Of a DNA stretch of 51,219 nucleotides, positions 29,440 to 39,021 are shown piece after piece. Source of the DNA: Helicobacteraceae bacterium. Lineage in GTDB: Bacteria; Campylobacterota; Campylobacteria; Campylobacterales; Helicobacteraceae. The stretch lies in NCBI GenBank assembly GCA_900766555.1, contig CAAFVR010000042.1:1-51219 (forward strand), read 5' to 3'. The notes beneath the pieces were generated by a model. That model did not search any database, was not told the origin of the DNA, and saw only the letters and a list, made by a program, of their open reading frames with translations. The translations under genes and the position numbers were made by a program. Position 1 is the first letter of the stretch. Each line of letters opens with the position of its first letter.

Positions 29440-30792
29440 ATGAGTTATACAGATAGAGTTATCTCACAAATTAGTCAAAATCACCCCGAACAAGCGCCAT
29501 TTATCCAAGCTGTAAGCGAAGTTTACAAAACAATTTCACCACTTCTTAATTCAGATCCGATCTATGAAAAATATGCGATCCTAGAGCGCTTGGCTGTGCC
29601 CGATAGGCAGGTTTTATTTCGTGTTACCTGGAGTGACGATAACGGCAAAATCCATGTAAATAACGGTTACCGAGTGCAATTTAGCCAAACGATTGGACCA
29701 TACAAAGGCGGTCTTAGGTTTCATCCGAGCGTGAACTTGGGGATTATCAAATTTCTAGGCTTTGAGCAAGTCTTTAAAAATTCGCTAACAACACTAAGCC
29801 TAGGCGGCGGAAAAGGCGGATCTGATTTTGACCCAAAGGGCAAAAGTGATGCTGAAGTGATGCGCTTTTGCCAAAGTTTTATGAATGAACTCTATCGTCA
29901 CATCGGCGCAAATACCGACGTCCCAGCCGGCGATATCGGCGTTGGTGCGCGCGAAGTGGGCTATCTCTTTGGTCAATATAAAAGATTGCAAGATCGCTTT
30001 GATGGCGTACTAACTGGCAAGGGCGTACATTTTGGCGGAAGCCTAGCTAGAAAAGAGGCCACCGGATTTGGATCTGTATATTTCGCAGAAAATATGCTAA
30101 ATGATCGCGGAGAGAGCCTTGAGGGCAAAATATGCACAGTCACCGGATCTGGCAATGTCGCAACTTATACGATACAAAAATTACTAGACCTTGGCGCAAA
30201 ACCCGTTACTTGCAGCGATTCAAAAGGCTTTATATATGATAAAAATGGCATAGATATAGAACTGTTAAAACAAATTAAAGAAATAAAAAGGGCCAGCCTT
30301 GAAGAATATGCAAAAGAGAAAAAAGATGCGATTTATACGCCAATAAAAGATTATAAAAATGGCGAAAATGCCGTTTTTAGCATCCCATGTTTTGCGACAT
30401 TTCCAAGCGCTACGCAAAATGAGCTAAATTTAAATGATGCAAAAAATCTGCTAAAAAATGGCTGCAAATGCGTTTGTGAGGGTGCAAATATGCCATCTAC
30501 TCTAGAAGCAATAGATCTGTTCTTGGAGGCCAAAATAGCCTTTGGTCCAGCCAAGGCTGCAAATGCTGGCGGGGTTGCTACAAGTGGGCTTGAAATGGCG
30601 CAAAATGCGAGTATGCAGATCTGGGATTTCGATACAGTTGAGGGCAAATTAAAACAAATTATGAAAAGTATATTTGATAATGCAAAAAATACAGCCCAAG
30701 AATTCAAAGATCCATCAAATCTAGTTATGGGTGCAAATATCGCTGGCTTCAAAAAAGTGGCCGATGCCATGATTAGCCAAGGTTTGGTATAA
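29440..30792 (+). CDS. gdhA: Glutamate dehydrogenase (NADP-type)
   Basis: GdhA forms glutamate from 2-oxoglutarate and ammonia. The 450-residue hexameric-type enzyme has PYKGGLRFHPSVN, the catalytic Lys in SLGGGKGGSDFDPKGKS, DVPAGDIGVG, the nucleotide-binding TVTGSGNVA and a C-terminal ANAGGVATSGLEMAQN. With glnA in the same window the cell has two routes of ammonia assimilation. The gene is monocistronic or leads into the outer-membrane protein gene 59 bp later. Confidence 0.96.
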   Translation: MSYTDRVISQISQNHPEQAPFIQAVSEVYKTISPLLNSDPIYEKYAILERLAVPDRQVLFRVTWSDDNGKIHVNNGYRVQFSQTIGPYKGGLRFHPSVNLGIIKFLGFEQVFKNSLTTLSLGGGKGGSDFDPKGKSDAEVMRFCQSFMNELYRHIGANTDVPAGDIGVGAREVGYLFGQYKRLQDRFDGVLTGKGVHFGGSLARKEATGFGSVYFAENMLNDRGESLEGKICTVTGSGNVATYTIQKLLDLGAKPVTCSDSKGFIYDKNGIDIELLKQIKEIKRASLEEYAKEKKDAIYTPIKDYKNGENAVFSIPCFATFPSATQNELNLNDAKNLLKNGCKCVCEGANMPSTLEAIDLFLEAKIAFGPAKAANAGGVATSGLEMAQNASMQIWDFDTVEGKLKQIMKSIFDNAKNTAQEFKDPSNLVMGANIAGFKKVADAMISQGLV

Positions 30793-30851
30793 GCTTTGCT
30801 TATTTAAAAAATGCGCGTAACATGCGCATATCTTAAGGATTTAGGAAACTT

Positions 30852-31349
30852 ATGAAAAGACTTTTACTAACCTCGCTATTTCTTGGCTCAAGCGCATTTG
30901 CAATTGGCATTGGCAATTATCAAATAACGCCAGAAATTGGCGCAAGCTTTGGCACGCAAAATACAAATGAAACCAAATTCACATATGGCGGATATGCTAG
31001 AGTTTGGGCTGGGATATCTCGAATCGTATTTGCTCCAAGTATAAAATATGACGTCATGGCTGTAAAAAATGCTACAAATTATAATAATACTCAGTTAGGC
31101 GGATTAGTCGGTTTTGAAGTGCCGATTTTGCCGCTAACTCCGTATGTTGGCGTGCATTATTCTAAATTTTCTGGCGTTAATTTAAATAATACATTTGCTA
31201 TAAATTATGGGGTCAAAGTTGATGTTCCAATTCTTCCATTTGTGACAGTTGGACTTGAGGGCACTTGGCAAAAACCAAGAGATAGCAAAGATCCAAAACA
31301 TGAACTCCCAATAAATCGTGGCACTTTCACAATTGGGCTGGCATTTTAA
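30852..31349 (+). CDS. Small outer-membrane beta-barrel protein
   Basis: The 165-residue precursor has a signal peptide (MKRLLLTSLFLGSSAFA, cleaved near residue 17). About eight amphipathic strands follow (for example YGGYARVWAGI, TPYVGVHYSKF, TFAINYGVKVDV), and the protein ends in FTIGLAF with a terminal Phe, the usual signal for BAM insertion. This fits a small eight-strand barrel. The precise family is not recognised. AAGGATTTAGGAA precedes the ATG, and a small hairpin (ATGCGC/GCGCAT) lies upstream. Its stop is directly followed by the start of the ubiD-like gene. Confidence 0.75.
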   Translation: MKRLLLTSLFLGSSAFAIGIGNYQITPEIGASFGTQNTNETKFTYGGYARVWAGISRIVFAPSIKYDVMAVKNATNYNNTQLGGLVGFEVPILPLTPYVGVHYSKFSGVNLNNTFAINYGVKVDVPILPFVTVGLEGTWQKPRDSKDPKHELPINRGTFTIGLAF

Positions 31350-33161
31350 TTGTGGGAATTAGTAGAACTTTTTAAAACTCATGGTGAAATAAGGGTAATT
31401 AATACTCCCCTTGATATACATTTAGAAATACCGCATATCGCTTATATAGAAGCCAAACTGCCAAATGGCGGCAAGGCGCTACTTTTTACTAATCCAAAAT
31501 CTGGCAGCAAAACTTTCAAAACCCCCGTTTTTATGAATATCTTTGGTAGCAATAATCGCCTAAGGCTAATTTTGGGTGCTGAAATTGACATTATCAAATC
31601 TCGCATGGAAGCCTTTTTGAAGCCGCCAAAAGGCCTTAAAAAGCTAGCTCTCTTGCCAGATCTGCTTAGCCTACTGCCCAAAAAGGCATTTTTTAAAAAA
31701 AGTCAGCAAATAAAACGCCTAGGAAATGACATAAATTTATATGACCTGCCAATTTTAACCACTTGGGAAGATGACGCCGCGCCGTTTATTACGCTAGGTC
31801 AGATCTACACAAAAAGTCTAGATAACAAAATCAAAAATCTAGGAATGTATCGTCTGCAAATAAAAAGTAAAAATGAGCTATTTTTGCATTGGCAAATCCA
31901 CAAAGATGGGAATTTGCTATATCACGAATACAAAAAAGCCAAGCTCAAAATGCCAGTATCAATAGGCCTTGGAGGCGATGCTCTGCTTAGTTTCGCTGCG
32001 CAAGCCCCGCTGCCGCATGGTTTATATGAGCTCGCACTTTTTAGCTTCATCAAAAAGAAGCGCACTAAACTTACAAAATGTCTCACAAATGACTTGATGC
32101 TCCCGCATGATTTAGATTTTGTAATCGAGGGCCTGGTAGATACGCAACGTGAGCTTGAACTCGAGGGCCCTTTTGGCGATCATACGGGATTTTATACGCC
32201 AAAAGAACCCTACCCGATTTTGGAAGTTACAGCCATAACTAGCAAGCTAGATCCGATCTATCCGGCCACCGTGGTGGGCAAGCCTCCGCTAGAAGACAAA
32301 TATATGGGTAGATTAATCGAGGAGCTCTTTACACCCCTTGTAAAACTAGCTATTCCGGGCGTGCTTGAATTTCACATGCCTGAAAATGGCGTATTTCATA
32401 ACCTGCTGCTCATGCGAGTTAAGCAATCCTATCCTTCGCATGCGCGACAAATCCTATCCTCGCTATGGGGCAATGGCCAAATGAGCTTTGCAAAACATGT
32501 GATAATTTTAAATGAGTTCACACCGGATCTAAGAGATTATGAGCGCTTAAGCGAGTTCATCCTAAATAATTTTGATGTCAAAAATCTAATTTTTACTCAT
32601 GGCGTTAGCGACGCGCTAGATCATGCCGCGCGAAATTTCGGAGAAAGTGGTAAGGTCGCACTTTTATGCACAGAAAATAAACAAAATAAACAAAACTTGC
32701 AAGATTTATCGCTCTTGCAAAATGCCTTGCAAGGCCTGCCTGAATTTGCGCTATCTAAAGTATTTTTTGAGCACACAAATTGCCCGATCTTAATAATTGG
32801 TATCAAAAAACAGGGCATAAAAATATTAGATCGCATAAAAGATTTGGCAAAAAACAGTGCTACTTTTATAGTAATATTTGTAGATGAACATAAAAATGAC
32901 CTAAATAATCCTTACATGCTCCTTTGGCGCATCGTAAATAGCATTGATGTAAGCACAGATTGTTTGATATCAAATGCTGCAATTTTCATAGATGCCACAG
33001 ATAAAAGTGCGCTAGAGGGCTTCAATCGGATCTATCCAAAAGAAACAAATGCCACTAGAGATGTGCTAAAAAAACTAGAGGAATTAAATTTAATCCCGCC
33101 ACTTAGCGACAAAATATATCGCGCATTTCATATTGATAAAAACTATAATACGGAAAAATAA
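31350..33161 (+). CDS. UbiD-family decarboxylase, probably for menaquinone
   Basis: UbiD enzymes use prenylated flavin to decarboxylate aromatic acids. In Campylobacterota, which make menaquinone by the futalosine route, the large (about 600-residue) UbiD homologue is thought to act late in that pathway. This protein has 603 residues. It has the UbiD core EGPFGDHTGFYTPKEPYP, VVGKPPLEDKYMG, and the Glu-Arg-Glu type region within the LEGPF and PPLEDK segments. The start appears to be TTG at 31350, immediately after the stop of the outer-membrane protein gene. No ATG lies near the N terminus, so translation probably depends on re-initiation. Confidence 0.88.
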   Translation: MWELVELFKTHGEIRVINTPLDIHLEIPHIAYIEAKLPNGGKALLFTNPKSGSKTFKTPVFMNIFGSNNRLRLILGAEIDIIKSRMEAFLKPPKGLKKLALLPDLLSLLPKKAFFKKSQQIKRLGNDINLYDLPILTTWEDDAAPFITLGQIYTKSLDNKIKNLGMYRLQIKSKNELFLHWQIHKDGNLLYHEYKKAKLKMPVSIGLGGDALLSFAAQAPLPHGLYELALFSFIKKKRTKLTKCLTNDLMLPHDLDFVIEGLVDTQRELELEGPFGDHTGFYTPKEPYPILEVTAITSKLDPIYPATVVGKPPLEDKYMGRLIEELFTPLVKLAIPGVLEFHMPENGVFHNLLLMRVKQSYPSHARQILSSLWGNGQMSFAKHVIILNEFTPDLRDYERLSEFILNNFDVKNLIFTHGVSDALDHAARNFGESGKVALLCTENKQNKQNLQDLSLLQNALQGLPEFALSKVFFEHTNCPILIIGIKKQGIKILDRIKDLAKNSATFIVIFVDEHKNDLNNPYMLLWRIVNSIDVSTDCLISNAAIFIDATDKSALEGFNRIYPKETNATRDVLKKLEELNLIPPLSDKIYRAFHIDKNYNTEK

Positions 33162-33176
33162 AAAAATAAAGTCAAA

Positions 33177-33842
33177 ATGAGAGAAAAACTAGCCCTTGTG
33201 CTGCAAAAAATCGAACGTGCAAGAATCGCCTTTAGCCGACATCAAATAATCCGCCTAATTGCTGTGTCAAAATATAGTAATTCAAATGCCATTTCAGAGC
33301 TCTACAAATACGGTCAGCGCGCCTTTGGAGAAAATAAAGTCCAAGATCTAAAAAGTAAAAAAGAAGAGCTAAATATCCCGCTTGAGTGGCATTTCATCGG
33401 CAATTTGCAAAGTAATAAAATAAATGCTCTGCTTGATTTAAAGCCCTTTTTGATTCATTCAGTCGATAGTCTCAAGCTAGCGCATCAGCTAAATGAACGC
33501 GCAAAAATAAAAAATATGCGCCAAAAAATACTATTGCAAATTAACTCCGCGCCACAATTTGGCATAAATGGCGCAATTCTAGATGAAGCAAAAGATATTT
33601 ATTTACAAATCAAAGAAAGTTGCGAAAATCTAGAAATTTTAGGGCTCATGACAATGGGGGCAAATTCAACCATGCCGCGCGACATCGAAAATGCTTTTAG
33701 CGCCACAAAAAAACTTTTCGATCAATTAGAATCAAGCGGAGCCAAGATATTATCAATGGGAATGAGCAAAGATTATGAAATAGCAATTGCAAATGGAGCA
33801 AATTTACTTAGGATCGGATCTGAGATCTTCCGCGGGATCTAA
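33177..33842 (+). CDS. yggS: PLP homeostasis protein (YggS/PROSC family)
   Basis: This is a pyridoxal-phosphate binding protein that buffers PLP and affects amino acid balance. The 221-residue single-domain barrel has LIAVSKYSNSNAI with the PLP Lys, YGQRAFGENKVQDL, LEWHFIGNLQSNK, and the closing ILSMGMSKDYEIAIANGANLLRIGSEIFRG. It is 15 bp after the ubiD-like gene, so the two are probably one transcript. It converges with the ndh-like gene, with 6 bp between them. Confidence 0.93.
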   Translation: MREKLALVLQKIERARIAFSRHQIIRLIAVSKYSNSNAISELYKYGQRAFGENKVQDLKSKKEELNIPLEWHFIGNLQSNKINALLDLKPFLIHSVDSLKLAHQLNERAKIKNMRQKILLQINSAPQFGINGAILDEAKDIYLQIKESCENLEILGLMTMGANSTMPRDIENAFSATKKLFDQLESSGAKILSMGMSKDYEIAIANGANLLRIGSEIFRGI

Positions 33843-33848
33843 GATTTT

Positions 33849-35039
33849 TCAGCTAAAAAGTCCCTTGAGTCCAAGCAATTTAATAACCCATTTTTTCTCA
33901 ATAAAGCGCTTAAGTTTGATGGCAAAAAAGCCGCTAATACTTTTGTTATTTCCAATTACGCCGATGGCATATTTATCGCCAATTGAGCATACAGATCCAG
34001 CACTTTTATATTCAAAACTCACAACAAAACGCATGGAATTTAGCACAAATTTTGGCAGATGACGCGCTAGATATTCACCTTGAGCAATAGAGATTTGCGC
34101 TGTTGGAGGGTAAAAACGCTGAGTTTGCGGATCTTTCACTGCGCTGCAATCCCCGATTACAAAAATATTTTGCATCAATTCTTGATTATCTTGATTAATC
34201 GGACGCAATGTATAGTCTACTTCAACTCTAGATCTAGCAGATGTAAAAAAGCTTGATTTTGCTATGACATCATTTCCGCGCACACCCGCTGTCCAAATGA
34301 TTAGACTTGTGGGGATTTTTTCTTTTTGGCCATCTTTTTCAATTATTATTGCGCCGCTTTCACAGCCCAATATTTTTGAGCCCAAAAGTAATTTTGCGCC
34401 CTTATTTTCCAAATAATCTTTGGCCTTTTTTGTCAAATCATCTGGGTACATGCCAAGTAATTTTGGCGAAGCTTCAATACATATAAATTCTACTTCGCCA
34501 CTATAAAGTCCCTCTTTATGATCTAATAAACTGCCTAGTAATTCAATCCCCGTAAAACCAGCGCCACATATCACAACCCTAGGTTTTAGTAGCGATAAAG
34601 TAGGCGTAAAATCCTTTAGCGTTGTTTTAAGCTTGGCAAAAATATTTAGCGCGCTGTCAAAATCGCTAATACTTAAAGCATGCTCTCTAACTCCAGGTAT
34701 GCCAAAATCATCGCTCATAAAACCAAGCCCAACTACCAAAAAATCATAGTTATAATTCCCGCCCTCGCAGATAACTTCTTTATGTTTTATTTCTACGACG
34801 CAGTCATTTATAAAAGCAACTCCATCTGGCAAAATATCTTTCAAATAGAATTTTGCACTGTCATTTATCGCGCCACTTGCAACTTCATGTAACAAAACGC
34901 TCGAATAATGATAATCCGTCTTGCTAATTAGCACAACTTCATAGCCGCGCAAAAATGTATCTGGCAAAGATCTAATTAATGATAAGCTAGCGTAGCCAGC
35001 GCCCAATATAAGTACTTTTTCTTTTTGTACGTCGCGCAT
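33849..35039 (-). CDS. Type II NADH dehydrogenase-like FAD oxidoreductase
   Basis: This 396-residue flavoprotein has two dinucleotide-binding folds: FAD at the N terminus (VLILGAGYASLSLIRSL, residues 9-25) and NAD near the middle (VVICGAGFTGIELLGSL). The NDH-2 type motif FVIGDCSAV closes the FAD site, and the basic, hydrophobic C terminus ends in KLLGLKGLFS and could bind the membrane. It probably passes electrons from NAD(P)H to menaquinone without pumping protons. A sulfide:quinone reductase is less likely because the redox Cys pair is not seen. GGGGT precedes the ATG. Confidence 0.78.
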   Translation of the reverse strand: MRDVQKEKVLILGAGYASLSLIRSLPDTFLRGYEVVLISKTDYHYSSVLLHEVASGAINDSAKFYLKDILPDGVAFINDCVVEIKHKEVICEGGNYNYDFLVVGLGFMSDDFGIPGVREHALSISDFDSALNIFAKLKTTLKDFTPTLSLLKPRVVICGAGFTGIELLGSLLDHKEGLYSGEVEFICIEASPKLLGMYPDDLTKKAKDYLENKGAKLLLGSKILGCESGAIIIEKDGQKEKIPTSLIIWTAGVRGNDVIAKSSFFTSARSRVEVDYTLRPINQDNQELMQNIFVIGDCSAVKDPQTQRFYPPTAQISIAQGEYLARHLPKFVLNSMRFVVSFEYKSAGSVCSIGDKYAIGVIGNNKSISGFFAIKLKRFIEKKWVIKLLGLKGLFS

Positions 35040-35068
35040 AATTACCCCTTGTAAAGCTTAATTATAAG

Positions 35069-37453
35069 CTAATAAACTAGAACTTCCCTTAAAACTTCGC
35101 TAATGTGAGATACGCCCTTTATTTCTATACTTTCTTGCACTTCTTTTGGCAGATCGCTAAGATCGCGACGGAAATTTTTATCCGGGATTAATACGCATTT
35201 CATATCGGCTTTATGCGCTGCAATCAACTTCTCTTTTAAACCACCGATTGGGAGCACATCGCCAGATAGCGTAATTTCGCCCGTCATTGCCACTTTGGAT
35301 CTAATCTTTGCCCCACTTAATATCGAAGCGATTGCGCAAGTCATCGTTATGCCGGCACTTGGGCCATCCTTTGGTATTGCGCCCTCTGGAACATGCAAAT
35401 GTATGTCATATAAATTATATATCTCTCTTGTTGGCTCATCTTTCTTTTTGGGCAGATCTGGATATTTAATAATTTTTAGCTTCTTATCATCGATTAATGT
35501 TTTTGTAACAGATAATGCAATTTTTGCACTCTCTTTCATAACATCGCCCAAATGCCCCGTGATACTAAGCGCACCCTTGCCCAAGATCTTAATAGCCTCA
35601 ATTTTTAGCACATCGCCACCTAGCGCAGTCCAAGCTAAGCCATTTACGATGCCAACTTTATTGACGCTATCTGCTTTGTCAATTTCAAAAACCATTTTGT
35701 CAAGATAATCTTTTAAATTATTTTTATTGAAACTCAGCTTTTTTGCGCCTTGCAATATTTCTTTACTAGTTTTGCGAGCTAGCGTTGCAATTTGTCTTCT
35801 TAAATTGCGCACTCCAGCCTCTCTTGTGTAATTTTCAATAAGCATTTTTAGCGCGCTATCATTGATACTAAATTCACTAGCTTTTAGTCCATGCTTTTTA
35901 ACTTCTTGCGGGATCAAATATTTTTTAGCTATTTGTTCTTTTTCTTTTGGCGTATAACTTGATATCTCAATTAATTCCATTCTATCGCGCAATGGCGGAG
36001 GGATATAGCCTATACTATTTGCAGTGGCTATAAAAATAACTTTGCTCAAATCTATATTGAAATTCGCATAATAATCGCGGAAATTTGCATTTTGCTCCGG
36101 ATCTAGTATTTCTAATAGCGCACTTGTCGGATCTCCGCGCATAGATCTGCCAACTTTGTCTATTTCATCTAACACCACAACTGGATTCATTTCTTTGGCT
36201 TCGATTAATCCCTGCACTATGCGCCCTGGCATCGCACCAATATATGTGCGCCTATGGCCTCTTAGCTCATTTACATCTTCTAAGCCGCCTAGCGCTATGC
36301 GGACAAGTGAACGCCCAAGCGCTTTAGCTATCGAATTAGCTAGGCTTGTTTTGCCAATCCCTGGAGGGCCATAAAAACACAAAATCGTTGTCACATTTTT
36401 ATGCACACTCATATTGCGCTTGCTTAAAAGCTCCTTTGTGGCAAAAAATTCAACTATGCGCTCTTTTGGTTTTGTGAGCGAAAAATGATCCAAATCTAGC
36501 TGTTTTTGCACTTGAGATATTGAAAATTTCTTGCTTGAGGCCTTATCAAATGGGATTTCAAGCACCCATTCGATGTAATTTTGTATCAAATTTGAATCTG
36601 AGCTTTCTTGATGCATTTTTGATAGCCTATCTATCTGCTTTTTTATCTCTTTATATGCATCTGGATATATGCTTTGTTTTATTTCCTCAAGTCGCTTTGT
36701 ATAGCCCTCGATTTCTTCATTGCGAGCTTTATCCATGCCGAGTTCTTTTTGGATCTGCTTTAGTTGCTCACGTAGGAAATATTCCTTATTTGTTTGCTCC
36801 ATTTTTGTGTGGACTTTACTTTTGATCTCTTTTTGGAGTTTTTGTATTTGCGTCTCTTCGATCAAAAAATCAATCAATGTTAAAAGGCGTTTTTCTGTAT
36901 CATCGCTTGAAAAAAGCTCATAACTTTGCTCCTTTTTTAAGCGCAAAATACTAGCTATAAGATCTACTATGCGATTTGGATCTTCATTTTCATCAAGACT
37001 TTTTAAAATATCTGGCTGGAAAAATTGGCTAACTTGAGCTAGCGCATGCACTTTCTCAATTAGCACTTTCATGATTGCCTGGATCTTTTCGACATCATAT
37101 TCTTTGTAATTTATCACATCAACTAGGCCCTCAAGCGGATCTTGGTTCTCAACGCTTAATATCCGGCCCTTTGTGATGCCTTGAAATAATATTTTTATGC
37201 GACCATCTGGGAGATTTACTTTGCGCATTATGCTTGAGATCACGCCTACATCATAGAAATTATGCGTCTTATCTTTTTGATTTTTAGCACAACCCACAAA
37301 AATGTATTCGCGTCGCTCGATAGCTTTATTTATCGCGCGCATATTGGCTGGATCCGATATGAAAATGGGCGCTATCATGAATGGGTACATGAAGCCCTCT
37401 TCTTCAATGATTATTGGGATGACGCTTGGGAATTTAGATTGATGTACGCTCAT
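35069..37453 (-). CDS. lon: ATP-dependent protease Lon
   Basis: Lon degrades damaged and regulatory proteins. The protein has the N-terminal LON substrate domain (VIPIIIEEEGFMYPFMIAPIF), a coiled region, and the AAA+ module with Walker A YGPPGIGKTSLA and VVLDEIDKVG. The C-terminal protease domain has the catalytic Ser in PKDGPSAGITM and the Lys in GGLKEKLIAAHKA. The frame reaches a TTG at 37468 inside bamD. ATG 37453 is preferred because AGGAG lies six bases upstream, overlapping the bamD stop. bamD-lon is therefore a transcription unit, as in C. jejuni. Confidence 0.97.
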   Translation of the reverse strand: MSVHQSKFPSVIPIIIEEEGFMYPFMIAPIFISDPANMRAINKAIERREYIFVGCAKNQKDKTHNFYDVGVISSIMRKVNLPDGRIKILFQGITKGRILSVENQDPLEGLVDVINYKEYDVEKIQAIMKVLIEKVHALAQVSQFFQPDILKSLDENEDPNRIVDLIASILRLKKEQSYELFSSDDTEKRLLTLIDFLIEETQIQKLQKEIKSKVHTKMEQTNKEYFLREQLKQIQKELGMDKARNEEIEGYTKRLEEIKQSIYPDAYKEIKKQIDRLSKMHQESSDSNLIQNYIEWVLEIPFDKASSKKFSISQVQKQLDLDHFSLTKPKERIVEFFATKELLSKRNMSVHKNVTTILCFYGPPGIGKTSLANSIAKALGRSLVRIALGGLEDVNELRGHRRTYIGAMPGRIVQGLIEAKEMNPVVVLDEIDKVGRSMRGDPTSALLEILDPEQNANFRDYYANFNIDLSKVIFIATANSIGYIPPPLRDRMELIEISSYTPKEKEQIAKKYLIPQEVKKHGLKASEFSINDSALKMLIENYTREAGVRNLRRQIATLARKTSKEILQGAKKLSFNKNNLKDYLDKMVFEIDKADSVNKVGIVNGLAWTALGGDVLKIEAIKILGKGALSITGHLGDVMKESAKIALSVTKTLIDDKKLKIIKYPDLPKKKDEPTREIYNLYDIHLHVPEGAIPKDGPSAGITMTCAIASILSGAKIRSKVAMTGEITLSGDVLPIGGLKEKLIAAHKADMKCVLIPDKNFRRDLSDLPKEVQESIEIKGVSHISEVLREVLVY

Positions 37454-37461
37454 TTCTTCTC

Positions 37462-38100
37462 CTACCAACTAAACATTTTTACATACCATGGGATATGCGT
37501 TTTTGTGGGCTTTGTTTCTGCATTTAATTTTTTATCAATTTTGCCATCATAATATTTTGAGGCCTCAATTTTATTTGACTTTTCATACACGCTAGCAATT
37601 TGCGCATTTAGCTCATTTTGCGCTAGCTCTAGGCGTAACTTTATCGTTTTTGCCATCTCCAAATAGCGACTTTTGGGGAAATCCTCTATAAAATCGCTAA
37701 CTTCATTTAAACTTGATGTTAAAAAACTCTGATCTTTGCTTGCATTTACAAATGCAAAAAAATGATTTTGCACCTTCAAAAATAAAATATAATCGCGATT
37801 ATTTTCAGTTCCAAATCGCTTTAAATATTCGTCCAAATAATAATCAGATAGCGCAAATTCCTTATCTCCAGCATGAGCTTTGGCCAAAATAAGCATCGCA
37901 TCTGGCAAAAGTGGCGAATTCAAATGTTCACTTTGTAAGCTTGCGAAATTTCCATCTGCGCGCTCAAGATTGCCAATTTTTATTTGTTTAAGCATTTCTT
38001 GATACCAAAATGTAGCGGATTTATTGGATTCGTCAACATTTTGATTACTCGCACAGCCAATCACAAAGATTAATACAAAAATAGCAGCGATATTTTTCAA
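37462..38100 (-). CDS. bamD: BamD, outer-membrane assembly lipoprotein
   Basis: BamD is the essential lipoprotein partner of BamA. The 212-residue protein starts with a lipoprotein signal (MKNIAAIFVLIFVIGCAS, lipobox VIGC, acylated Cys at residue 16). TPR-like helices follow: FWYQEMLKQIKIGNLERA, PDAMLILAKAHAGDKEFALSDYYLDEYLKRF and FIEDFPKSRYLEMA, matching BamD repeats. Its mature protein would be exported by Sec, and the LolA and LolC/E-like genes elsewhere in the window would serve its outer-membrane sorting. Confidence 0.88.
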   Translation of the reverse strand: MKNIAAIFVLIFVIGCASNQNVDESNKSATFWYQEMLKQIKIGNLERADGNFASLQSEHLNSPLLPDAMLILAKAHAGDKEFALSDYYLDEYLKRFGTENNRDYILFLKVQNHFFAFVNASKDQSFLTSSLNEVSDFIEDFPKSRYLEMAKTIKLRLELAQNELNAQIASVYEKSNKIEASKYYDGKIDKKLNAETKPTKTHIPWYVKMFSW

Positions 38101-38125
38101 AGATACCTCTTTTAAAGTTTAGAAT

Positions 38126-38136
38126 GATAATAGAAT
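38126..38136 (+). promoter_or_regulatory. Putative -10 region for proC
   Basis: Overlapping -10-like boxes GATAAT (38126-38131) and TAGAAT (38131-38136) lie 20-31 bp before the proC ATG, which is preceded by GGAG. The short bamD/proC intergenic region holds the promoters of both divergent genes. Confidence 0.35.
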
Positions 38137-38156
38137 TTTAAAAATATGGAGATTTT

Positions 38157-38933
38157 ATGCAAAGTATCATCATTTTGGGCTACGGAAACATGGCCTTCTC
38201 AATTGTTTCTGGAATGCTAAAAAATAGCGCATTAATATCAAAAAGTAATATCAAAATAGCGGGCAGAAATAAAACAAAGATAAAAGAATTTATCAAAAAG
38301 CTTGATAAAACAAATTTACAAGAATTAGAACATAAAGAAAATATAGACATAGAAAACGCAATAATAATACTTTGCACCAAAAAAGCTGGCTTTTTTGAAG
38401 CTAATTTCACAAGCAAAGCGCTAGCTTGCATAAGCGTAATGGCCGGAGTAAAACTAGCTCAAATAGAGCAAAAAATAAAAGCGCAAAATTACATACAAGT
38501 TATGCCAAATGTGGGAGCTTTTGTTAGCAGATCTGCCAATTGCGTTTTTGCCAAAAATGATGCAAATTTAGCCATCATACAAGAGATCATCCAAAGCTTT
38601 GGCAATTTCGTCCTCGTAGAAAATGAAGAATTAATTGACGCAAGCATTGCAACAAGCGGTAGTTCAATCGCCTTTTTGGCACTATTTGCGCAAGGCCTAA
38701 TTGATAGCGGGCTATATTTTGGATTAAAACGCGAAGCTTCACAAAAGCTAGTCTCTCAAACCTTTAGCGCTCTTGGCGAATTATTACAAAGCAGATCTCC
38801 CCAAGAAATTATCGAACTTGTCACAAGCCCAGCTGGCACAACAATAGAAGGCCTCTATGAATTAGAAAAATCCGGCGCAAAAGGCGCATTAATGAAAGCT
38901 GCAATCGCCAGCGCCAAAAAAGCAAAAAACTAA
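38157..38933 (+). CDS. proC: Pyrroline-5-carboxylate reductase
   Basis: ProC makes proline from pyrroline-5-carboxylate with NADPH. The 258-residue protein begins with the nucleotide-binding IILGYGNMAFSI. It contains SVMAGVKLAQIE, VMPNVGAFV and the conserved ELVTSPAGTTIEGLYELEKSG near the C terminus. It stands alone on the plus strand between bamD and the convergent nusB operon. Confidence 0.93.
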   Translation: MQSIIILGYGNMAFSIVSGMLKNSALISKSNIKIAGRNKTKIKEFIKKLDKTNLQELEHKENIDIENAIIILCTKKAGFFEANFTSKALACISVMAGVKLAQIEQKIKAQNYIQVMPNVGAFVSRSANCVFAKNDANLAIIQEIIQSFGNFVLVENEELIDASIATSGSSIAFLALFAQGLIDSGLYFGLKREASQKLVSQTFSALGELLQSRSPQEIIELVTSPAGTTIEGLYELEKSGAKGALMKAAIASAKKAKN

Positions 38934-39021
38934 AAATCCACAGCCAAAAGAGGGCGAAGTGGAGATGGCGAGGTGGAGGCGAAAAAATAGATGACGGGGG
39001 GAGAAATAGCGCTAGATCCGA
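38934..39021. other. Purine-rich spacer between convergent proC and nusB
   Basis: This 88-bp spacer is strikingly purine-rich on the plus strand (AGAGGGCGAAGTGGAGATGG, then GGCGAGGTGGAGGCG) and contains a G6 run (38996-39001). No terminator hairpin is evident. It holds no gene that I can see. Confidence 0.5.
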
